Shown in pieces: positions 36,481-45,617 of a DNA stretch of 64,000 nucleotides. The notes under the pieces are model-generated. The model was given only the letters and a program-made list of their open reading frames with translations, did no database searches and was not told where the DNA came from. This stretch comes from Dysidea avara (Eukaryota > Porifera > Demospongiae > Dictyoceratida > Dysideidae). Both the position numbers and the translations under genes were made by a program. The stretch is taken from the NCBI RefSeq assembly GCF_963678975.1, contig NC_089272.1:41421391-41485390 (forward strand). Reading direction: 5' to 3'. The number at the start of each line of letters is the position of its first letter. The stretch's first letter is position 1.

Positions 36481-36762
36481 AATATTACATGCTCTTGCTA
36501 CCAATCAGTTTTATATTCATTTTGTGTGGCCAACATAATTGTGTACAAGAGAACATGTTTGGCCTCTTTTCCCAGAATTAATTTATATGATGACATGTCA
36601 TGTGTGAAGCCTTTTAAGGGTGCTCTGTACAGTCCGCCCACGTAACACGTTTCCACTGTATCTCACAATTGGATTTAGCAATCAAATGGAACTTCTCTCC
36701 TAGAAATAAACTACCACCAGCGAACAGTTTGATCTCAGCTCCACTACTAAATTCACTGTAAA

Positions 36763-36833
36763 ACCCGAGTTTCAGTTTTTCACTGCAAATTAAAACCCGA
36801 GTTTCAGTTTTTCACTGCAAATTAAAACTAGTT
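36763..36833. repeat. 35-bp tandem duplication inside the transposon
   Basis: AAACCCGAGTTTCAGTTTTT followed by CACTGCAAATTA occurs twice in tandem, in the region 3' of the gene. Confidence 0.8.
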
Positions 36834-37455
36834 CTACAGTTTACGCCCTAGAGACTTGGTTCTTTCGTTGTACACTAATCAACACTATACAAACTAACGA
36901 GCGTTTCTAATTTAGTCCTCTTGCTTCTCCATCTTCAAATACTTTCCCTCAACCTTGGCGTAGCAATTAACCTTCCTTCTTCACCTGTCTTCACCACTAC
37001 GCCATAGGTGCTATCAAAAAATGACAAACGCTCTTTTGTAGCAAATATACTTGGGTAACTCGTCATAAATTTTCATGTCTGTCACGTACAAAATGACAGA
37101 GGAGTTCTAATTGTAGTGAAATGGTATAAATAATGGGGCGTGCGCACTTGCACACAAACCACATCCTATTGTTTCCTTAATTGCATGACCGGAATAATAA
37201 TCGGCCAATTGTGGAAAACACGGATATGGACCATGAGGAGCATAAAGAACAAAGCCAATAAGGAAACGGTACGTGTCTTATCATTGGTGAACATTTGATG
37301 CAGTGTAGTGGCTTTTTAAAAAGCCATTGAAATTAGGCAAGGATGGCGGAAATCATTCCGTTGCCCCACCAGAGAAATGTTGCCACAACATGCGACGCCA
37401 TCGCTCCATTATCCGAGGAACAACTTTGAGAAGCTTGTCGAACTCTTCATAATTA

Positions 37456-40400
37456 CTACAACGTGGACTGAAGATTACTGTAAGTGAGACGCGCCTCCTT
37501 CAAGCGTCTGGCCATCGCCGGCATACAGTTTCCCATCCTGGATGTGTACTCTTTTGAAGAAGCCCAGTCTTCATGCATCCTCTTCCAAGATGACACTACT
37601 TCTCCTTTGCTACAAATGGTCAGCTGGGATAGCACTGACTGGAGTGTGGTGGCAGTGAAAAGCCTTACTGTAGCTCTTACATCGTCCATGGTGCGATGAG
37701 CTATGAAAGTACATATTTATATAAGTGTTTCTGACACGTTTACTTTACCATTATATGTTTCACCAGGAAAAAATTTGGCATAAAGCTTCTCCAGCTTGAA
37801 GTACCTGCGTTCTTGTGCAGTCCATCCCTCAAAAATTGTGCTGCCATCTTTGCTGGGCTGGGAAGAGCAGAGACAAGCTAATTAAGACGTTTATTGACAA
37901 CTCACCCGTTTGCAGTCATGAAGTGTGTCAGCAAATTGCCAATTGATAGAATTGAAAATGTTCATTTGCTCCTGCCGGTAGACTTCAGCCACCAAAATGA
38001 CAAAGTCAAATACAAATCCGTTGTGAGCCACCAGGACTAGACAGCAAAATTAATAGTGATGGATATTATGATATTGCATATCTTACCAGGACGATATGAT
38101 TCACCATGCTGCTCAGCTTCCTGTGCACAGTCCCGTATCCAGTTGACAAACCTTGGAAGCACTTCAGATAAAGGCTTTTGATTGTGGAGTGTGCTGGTAT
38201 ATATGCCACATAAATCTGAAACTATTGAGAGAAGGGTACCAAGTTATGTCGATACATTCAGATAATTTACCTTGCTTAGGGATGCGTCTAGCAGTATAGC
38301 ACAAACTAGAGAACTCATTGGTACTGACTGACACACCTTCTGGTACCACTACCTGTGCTGCCAACTCCACAATATGATCCTTATAAATGTGAAGTCCTGT
38401 TGTCTCACAGTCGAAAACAAATAGCAATGGCAGGCAGTTGGGATCACTGTTACAGTCAGCTCCATCAGAAACTGGATCATCATCATGAACAAATAAACCA
38501 TCATCATCTAAGTCATCACCGGAGCCATTGTTGTTCTCATCACCAGACTCATCATTGCCATTATCCAGTAAACTGTCACCCTTATAGCTGGAAGTGCTAA
38601 CACCTGTAGTCTTCAGAGTATCCATCCGCGCCTTCTCCATTTCATGGCGCTGATTAGCCTTAGTCTTCAAGGAGCTCCTATAAGGTACAATATGAATTCT
38701 TTGTATGAATTCTTTGTAAAATAAATATATATATTTTAACTTGTACTTCCGGTACTCAGGTGTGCCTCTGCGTGTGTGCAGTCTCTGCCAGTTGACATGC
38801 TCCTTGAAGATAGCCGCGACTCCAGGAAAAGGTACATCCACCTCCATCATCCACAAACACAGCACTTTCCACAAGGGACCAAGATTCTGAAGAAAAAGCA
38901 GGTGCAGTATTTATTGTGTACACAATTCAATATAATTATACCATTACCTTATGACAGATTGCCATATTTGTCTTGCATATGTAGTGTGAATGATGAAGGT
39001 CCACCTTCTTTCCACGATACTTGAGGGCAAGTCCATGGAACCCCTCGATGCTATTAGTGGTCATCCTTCCTTGTGGAGTGATGTACTCCTGGGGTCGCTT
39101 GGCCATTTCTTGAAGGAGATGTAAAAAGGCATCCGACTGCTCCACACATTTCAGAGGCTTCTGAGTACTGTAAGGAGTGCCGTCCTCTGCTTCCTGAAAC
39201 AACAAAGAAAAAATGGGAGTTTCTCATGTCGTACTGATATCTACCTTAGGATGGTATTTACACCACTCTGAGGAATGCTGATCCAGGCAGTAGTGACAGT
39301 GGAAGTTCAGCAGAGCCTCAGAAAATGCCTTGAGGGGATCATCTGATGTGAGTACATCAGGGCAAGCCATTATGTTCCGCAGGGACTTCTTTGCTCTGGT
39401 GATAAGCTGTTCTGTTATCCGGGCCTTACACTTCGGTACGCACTACATATATTTGACCATGTATGTGAATCAAGAGTAGTGAGGCTCTACAGTGGAACCT
39501 GTAATGAGGACATCTGAATGCTTGGTAATGTTCCCAAATAATTTGCTAACATGTAAAACTGACCTGAAAAATCAGGACACTTTTGGTTGGCCCCAAGGTG
39601 TACCTAATATACATGTTCCACTGTACTACTGGTACTTATGGGTCCTACATGTAATTTACACTTTACACGGAATTATTTGCAAGCTAAATTAATTTCATGT
39701 TTAGAGAAGCGTGTTTGCCTCTGTACTTTCCAATACTTGGTTTGCTGACCTTGCATTGAATAGCCTTTATTTTTACTAGGTCCCGTTGGAAGGTTTTGGC
39801 AGTGTGATTGCCACAATAAGTGATCCTTATTTCTGGGAACACATCCGTCACTATATTACAAGCCGAGGTATCATGGTCCATGACAATCTGGATTATTTTA
39901 AATTCCTTCTCCTTAACTTCTTCCAGGATACATCGCAGCATATCTCCCTCAGCTCCAGCAGATGTCCCAGCCCAGTTTGCTCCTGAACCTCGTTTAGTCC
40001 GGTGGGCGTACCAAGCGATCTTATCACTGACAGTATCGTGAAGTGTTGCCGAAGAATTGTTTGAATGATGGCCTCGAGTGAGATAAAAGCCATCAAATGA
40101 GGCTATCCACTTAAATTTATCTCCACGATCTGAAACCATTTCACGAACTTGTGCACAAGAAGAGTTGGCAAGCTCCTCAACATGCCCTCCCAGCCAACTG
40201 ACAACTTTCATCCACTGCCTTTCAGACATTACTGGTAAGCCCATCATTCCTAAGGTGCCCTTGTATTCAGCATAATATTGTCCGTTCATCAGAAATGTCA
40301 GGACAGGGTAGTTCAAATCCCATGAAGGAGCAGGACCATGGTGACCACCAGCTGGGTGGATTGTGGGTGTGTGCATACCATCCATGGCAAAAACTGTGAT

Positions 40401-41150
40401 GCTCTTCCCCTCTAGCAATGATTCAAAGTTCCACCCAGCTTTCTCTAGCTGAGTGACAACTTCGTCAATCAAACTCTCAGGAGAGTACTCAAGTGAATTG
40501 TCATCAATGGTAGCACCATCATCGTCACTAAATACAACAGGTAGCAGATTTGAAGTAGCAATATTGATTTACCTTCCAGCTTGGTCATCTGTATCTGTGC
40601 TGTCAGTGGCATCAGGAGATCTCAGAGTGGCTACAACAGAGCTAGTGCTGTTATCCCAAAAATCATCACTAGTAATATTTATGAGGTAAATATTGTGCCA
40701 TGTCATAGTATTTTACCTGTCTGATAATTCACTATCTTCAGTCCTGGATATACTAGGAGAAGGCCATTCATTAGCTTCTTGACCAGACCCACTTGAATTG
40801 CTGCTTGTTCTCACTAGTGATATTTGGAGAGACTCCTTGTCAACACTGGATTCAGTAGGTGGTCTAGTCGAGACAGTGCTAGATGCTTGGCTGTAAGGTG
40901 AGTGTTAGTGGCAGTAGAATTAATATATAATGCTGCTTACTTTGTAGGTGTACCATCATGTTCAATGACCGAGTTGCCTACTCCAGCAGTTGTTACTTTT
41001 TTTTTAAAAATATTGTATAAAATGTTTTTACTATGAACCAGTTATGCTGTATTGCTTACCATTACTGTTTTTACTGTTGTATGGCTTTGGCTTCTTCCTG
41101 TGTGGTAAGCTGTTTGCCCACGAACGACACCGTTTCTTTGGCAATGGCAT
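37456..41150 (-). CDS. DDE transposase fused to a DEDDh 3'-5' exonuclease (934 aa, 13 exons)
   Basis: Exons in gene order: 41150-41060, 40995-40941, 40890-40717, 40668-40573, 40527-39750, 39442-39245, 39193-38948, 38886-38741, 38677-38271, 38215-38087, 38036-37906, 37857-37749, 37700-37456. All introns are GT-AG and the phases agree; the sum is 2,805 nt. The start gives MPLPKKRCRSW, with basic NLS-like patches; residues 31-140 are Ser/Asp-rich. Transposase core: D284 in ASFDGFYLTRGHHS, D356 in IVMDHDTS, CGNH 377-380, a Cys/His cluster at 447-462, E514 in TTNSIEGFHG. An acidic linker follows (about 634-672). The exonuclease has ExoI VFDCETTG (D684, E686), ExoII HNGFVFD (D784) and ExoIII HRTMDD (H855, D860). 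Roles: cut-and-paste transposition plus DNA or RNA 3' trimming; the latter is inferred. The intron between exons 8 and 9 is 63 nt and in frame, so retention is possible. Confidence 0.85.
39490..39623. mobile_element. Pogo/Tigger-like MITE in intron 5 of the transposase gene
   Basis: The ends CAGTGGAACCTG and ...TGTTCCACTG are inverted and flanked by TA on both sides (39488-39489, 39624-39625). CAGTGGAACC termini with TA duplication resemble pogo/Tigger elements. The larger element at 43005-43932 has the same termini. Confidence 0.75.
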
Positions 41151-41506
41151 GTTGAAATACGCCCTGAAACCAAACTAACAGCTGCTATGAAGCCACAGAC
41201 AAATTAAGTAATTAATGGTAGCCATAACAATCTCATTAGCGCAAGCTGTATGACAGCTAGCTGTGACTACGCCAACTGTACAGAGCACCCTTAAAAATAT
41301 TATCAGCCCAGGTGCTACTATATATCCTAGCGTAGCTTAGTGGGTTGTCAGTATAGTGTTAATGCTGTGATATTGTGCTGTGTGAGTTTGTTGCTAGTAC
41401 TGTAAGTGTGATTTCAAATATTGCTTACTTGTATGTGTGTGTATTACCATGTGTGTGTTTTTATATATGTGCATTGGGTGTATCATAATTTAGTACAGTA
41501 GCTAGG

Positions 41507-41565
41507 AAAGCTGTACTGAAAATAAGAAAGCTGTACTGAAAATAAGAAAGCTGTACTGAAAATAA
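41507..41565. repeat. 20-bp unit, three tandem copies
   Basis: AAAGCTGTACTGAAAATAAG is repeated three times (the last copy truncated). Confidence 0.9.
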
Positions 41566-41799
41566 CAGTATTACAAGTACTGTTATTATGTAGACATTTT
41601 TATGTTTGTAAGTTTTACTGAATGAAGGTTAGGACTAGCTAGGAGACTTGATTACTACTTTTGAAGCTTAAATGCTGAACTAATACAGTACTGTATTATA
41701 CAGATCATGAAAGTATGCATCGATTTTATAAAGCAATTAATCCTTGCCTTTCTTTAATGACTTCTTTTGCGGTATTGGTTAGGTCCAAACATGACCATG

Positions 41800-42312
41800 A
41801 TTTTCTTACCACACTCTACATTTTACGTTTGAAGTAGAATGTAGACGGATTGATTGTATAGGAGTTTATCGTACTGTTCTTTGTATGTATGTAACACAAT
41901 GCTTTTTATGAGTTTGTACAGAATGTCATTTTTTAATAATATTTGCTGACTAACCAGCTAACAGATGCTTTCAGTCAAGCATGACTGAACTACATGTGTA
42001 ATGGTAAGCTAGGGCGGCTTCTTTACTGTTCAATGTCACTTAGGCCCAAGGCGTGCCTTTTTGTCTGTTGCAGAATCATGGACTATCCTTTGTCCTCCTT
42101 TGTGTCCCATTTCTTTCGCCATTGGTGTGTACAGTAGGGTGTTGATTTGTGGATAGTGCATCAATGGATTCTTGTGTTGGCTATCACTTTTATTATGGGA
42201 ATTGTTTATGATTTTCTTACCGCACTCTACATTTTACATTTGAAGTAGAACGTAGACGGATTGATCGCAGAAGAGCCTGTCGTACTGTTCTTTGTATGTA
42301 TGTAACACTGTG
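41800..42312. repeat. Direct repeat pair of about 105 bp
   Basis: Segments 41800-41905 and 42209-42312 share GATTTTCTTACC(A/G)CACTC, TTTGAAGTAGAA, GTAGACGGATTGAT and CGTACTGTTCTTTGTATG. They are in the same orientation, about 300 bp apart; long terminal repeats of a very short element or a simple duplication are possible. Confidence 0.6.
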
Positions 42313-42319
42313 TAAAGAG

Positions 42320-43000
42320 TGAATATGGAGCAAATTAGTCACAATGATTGACAATAATTGATAGTTGGGGAGACATGCAATTAATTTTTAACATGATTAA
42401 CATATTGATGCAGTATGCATGGACTCGCTGATCATCATGAACCATTGTAGCGGGTTGATAATATAGGTAGCCCATGTTTTTGCAAAAACCCTAATAGAAT
42501 GCATCCCAAAAAGCACCTTGGAAAGTATCCTTCACCTCAAAACAAGTGGTTCTTTGTAAAGAGTATAGGTCTACTAGTGAGGATCAAGTGATAAGGTTTA
42601 TAAAATTATTTTATTTCACAGGCATAGGAAGGGTTACAAAGATAATCTCTGGTGAAAAAGCAGCATGTATTGAATGGATAATTGTGTGTATCCATGATTT
42701 ATTTATGTTTTTGATTGAAAACAAGCCATTATTACATATGCAAAGCCATTTGCACTTAATGTTGGATTTGCTATTTGTTTGCTTTTGAGTTTAGACCAGG
42801 AAGCTGTGCTGATGACTATATTCAAGGTTGAAATACTCTAATAGAACAGTCATGTACCGTAGGGCAAGAAATTTTTGTGTGTATTAAATTAGCGAAAACC
42901 TTTATAATATGTGACTTTCGTGGTAATAAATTTTTGTGTCTATTCATCACGTAATTTTGTCACATTACATAGCTCAGCTAGCTACCGCGTGGTTTAGCTT
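42320..43000. other. Gene-free stretch
   Basis: The open frame 42546-42788 has no recognisable domain. One clean dispersed-motif copy (ATACTCTAATAGAACAGTCA) lies near 42832-42853. Confidence 0.4.
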
Positions 43001-43004
43001 GTTA

Positions 43005-43932
43005 CAGTGGAACCTGTGTTACGGTCACCTGGATTAAGCGGTCACCTGTGCATAAGGCCACTCCAAATGAGACTGTAGTTTCCTGTCCTGGTGTTTTCCT
43101 TATTCGATGCGGGCGGGAGGCTTATTATCATTATTCATTATAGAGATGTGACTGCTCTATTAGAGTATCTCGATCTTGAGAGGATTTCAAGGTCATGAAA
43201 ATGGCTTCTTTGCAAGTGAGCAACCACCAGAAACGTTCATTTTTAGGTTTCACTGTGCTTTTTAGCAATGCAAAATAAAAGGCTCCATGAGAAGTTTCCA
43301 GAAAGCAGCACAGGAAGTGGTTTTGGAAAATAATGACAATATTGACATGCAATGCGGGTGCCTAGACGTGATGCGGGCGGAGGACGGGAAACTACAGTCT
43401 CATTTGGAGTGGCCTAACGGCCATGGACACGAGGTTCCAAATATTTTCCCATACAAATGTATGCATTGTTGTCTGCATTAAGCGGTCACCTGTCTAACGC
43501 GTATAACGGCCAACCAAGAATTCGCCTATGAATCACTGTATACATAACTTTCTCCTTCATATAGCGGTCGCTACCTTTTATGGTGGGTTGTTAAGCCAAC
43601 TGTCTGGCACTACGGCACCGTTTCAATTAATGCACAATTATCACACTTCCTGCCTTTCAATGAATACTATATAATCTATCAGGCTTCATTGCTTAAACGT
43701 ATTCAATAGCTATAACCAACATTCATAACAAGCTCACCTTGTCCTTTCTGTACTAAAGTATTACTGCATTGCGGTTGGCGCGAGCCTCTTAATAATAATC
43801 ACTCATTTATAACGGCCATAGCCACTAAAATGCTGCTGACCACCTTATATAGGTTTTCTCTATAACAGCCACCTGTATATAAAGGCCAGATATATCTGGT
43901 CCCAAGGTGACCATTATAGACAGGTTCCACTG
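43005..43932. mobile_element. Pogo/Tigger-like non-autonomous element, 928 bp
   Basis: The termini CAGTGGAACCTGT and ACAGGTTCCACTG are inverted, with TA at 43003-43004 and 43933-43934. Repeated phrases such as GCGGTCACCTGT, TAACGGCCA and GGTGACCATTATA fill the subterminal parts. An internal inverted repeat (GGCCACTCCAAATGAGACTG near 43057 and its complement near 43390) flanks a segment that carries a copy of the CTCTATTAGAG motif (43144-43178). Confidence 0.75.
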
Positions 43933-44175
43933 TAGTTGCTTAGCAGTTTTTAGTGATCGTCAGCTGCAGCGATGTTCTTTTCTTTTCAAACAGTTGTGCA
44001 TGGCTACCATATTTACAAAGACTTCTGGCTTGCAAATTTTAGAGAAGTGCTGCCATGCGTCAGGTAAACAACCAATCCATACAATCCATTTGTGTTGGCT
44101 GTGCTATATGGAGAAAGCATTGTAGGCCATCTGCTTAGCAAGATATCTGCACTTTGCACCCTATTTATTCAATGA

Positions 44176-45022
44176 GGTGGGAGAATAACCTGCCAAATGA
44201 ATGGAAGAAGGCAGTATTTGAGAGATCTACCCCAGGGTGGACTAGAACTACCAAATGTTTTGACATTTAGTGGAGAGGATAAAGAAGTGCAGAAAGCAAA
44301 AGGACTAATTGAAGACATCAATGCTATAACTGTTGTGAAATGTCATCCTGGTAGTTACATTACAAAGTTGTACATTGCTGAAAAGGAGTCTAAGAACAAG
44401 AAACAGAGGATGAGCAATGGTCAAGATTCCGACCCAGACTTCAATCATGAAGGAGGTAGCAGCAGTAAAGATGTTGACATGAGGTGTGGTGGTAGAAGAT
44501 GCAGAATTGATGGCTACTGATGAATTAGAATGGATTTGTGTTTTCAACATTTCCCTAAAAGAATCAGACCACGAAGCAATCTGTAATGGTTGCAGGCTCA
44601 CTGACATGCATATTAACGCTGCGCAAAAAATTTTTTTTGGAATCAGTTTCCTTTATTTGTTGGGTTTGATTCAACTCTGAGACAGCGACATATTGTGAAA
44701 TGGGTTAATAATTACATCCAAATATTTTTCTATCGTGGCTGTCATTGGATTACTGCAAGTACAGTAGGATGGAGATAACATATTTGATTCACTGTTCGAT
44801 GATGTTGATGATACACTGAAGAGAGGTATATCAGAAATATTTTCTGATAACAGGTTAAGTTTCAAGATAGCAGCAGTGCCTCTACAATCTGGTGGAAATG
44901 ATCACACCACGGCACTGGCATTTACCCAAGATCCTTTACATGCTATGTGCTTCAAGCAGGATAAAATGCATGCACACCTGATTGATTGTTTGCAGGGCAA
45001 GTATTTTGTTGACTTTCCATAA
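44176..45022 (+). pseudogene. Degenerate Ulp1/C48-like peptidase ORF remnant
   Basis: Segment 44197-44520 reads GGLELPNVLTFSGEDKEV. A frameshifted continuation at 44486-44660 reads CNGCRLTDMHINAAQKIF, a phrase recurring ahead of Ulp1-like domains in mobile-element ORFs of invertebrates. Further on, near 44850-45022, are VPLQSGGNDHTTALAFTQD and MHAHLIDCLQGKYFVDFP. These match the end of the family, where 'QxGGxDCGLFAIAFA' carries the catalytic Cys; here that Cys is lost (NDHTTALAF). The family match is from memory. Confidence 0.5.
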
Positions 45023-45045
45023 TTATGATGTAACTGTTATAACTA

Positions 45046-45375
45046 TCTAATCAAAAACAGCCAAGCTGTAAAAAAAGGAGTGCGGCCCTTGAAAAGGCTA
45101 TGGTGAAAAAAGATGTGAAATCCAAGGTGGCGGCCAAGAAATGGCTGTGATGGTAGGTTAATGGTAAAAATTTTAATAACGACAATTCAGGTGAATTTGG
45201 TGCCGCTTGGTCAATTGGCACAAAATTCACCTGAATTGTCATTATTAAAATTTTTACCATTAACCTACCATCACAGCCATTTCTTGGCCGCCACCTTGGA
45301 TTTCACATCTTTTTTCACCATAGCCTTTTCAAGGGCCGCACTCCTTTTTTTACAGCTTGGCTGTTTTTGATTAGA
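45046..45375. repeat. Near-perfect palindrome, about 150-bp arms
   Basis: It runs from TCTAATCAAAAACAGCC to GGCTGTTTTTGATTAGA, centred near 45210. Because the arms are so alike, the two strands encode almost identical 69-residue open frames (45051-45260 and 45161-45370), which I regard as chance. A homologous copy, split by a hAT element, lies at 51263-53956. A hairpin CCCCAAAGC...GCTTTGGGG follows both copies. Confidence 0.85.
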
Positions 45376-45555
45376 TTTCACTTCTTTTTGTATTTGTATA
45401 CCCCAAAGCCGGCCTATGACCAGCTTTGGGGCTTTTTAACCTATATAATTTTCTTTACCACAGGAAATAGAAAAAGATGAAGCAGATTTTATAAATACTT
45501 TAACTCATTCTGATTTTATCAGTAAATGTACAAATTATATATATAATGCAAGTAT

Positions 45556-45583
45556 CAAGAGTTCATTATATTATGAACTCTTG
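45556..45583. mobile_element. 28-bp CAAGAGTTC hairpin
   Basis: CAAGAGTTCATTATATTATG followed by AACTCTTG forms a near-perfect hairpin. It is the smallest member of the family seen at 11640-11785 and 21631-21677. No target duplication was evident. Confidence 0.5.
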
Positions 45584-45617
45584 CATATATTTATTACATG
45601 TCAATTAATCCCCACAG

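Larger units (their letters stand above)
36618..41290 (-). mobile_element. Kolobok-like DNA transposon with transposase-exonuclease gene (4,673 bp)
   Basis: The element is bounded by a 16-bp terminal inverted repeat GGGTGCTCTGTACAGT. It is flanked by TTAA at 36614-36617 and 41291-41294. TTAA duplication is used by Kolobok and piggyBac elements. The encoded transposase has the D/CxxH/E arrangement and a DGx4RGxxS start seen in Mutator/Kolobok-type DDE enzymes and does not look like piggyBac. It contains one gene on the minus strand spread over 13 exons, with no stop or frameshift found. Identical TIRs, a perfect TTAA and an intact gene suggest a recent insertion. A 134-bp MITE sits in intron 5. 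Confidence 0.85.

Noticed and set aside
36618..41290. piggyBac assignment from the TTAA target
   Set aside because: The transposase core has a DGx4RG start, a CxxH motif and an NSIEGFHG glutamate typical of Mutator/Kolobok-type enzymes, and no piggyBac C-terminal RING-like finger was seen.
45051..45370. Two similar 69-residue open frames on opposite strands
   Set aside because: They arise because the locus is a near-perfect palindrome; the split copy at 51263-53956 does not conserve the frame.
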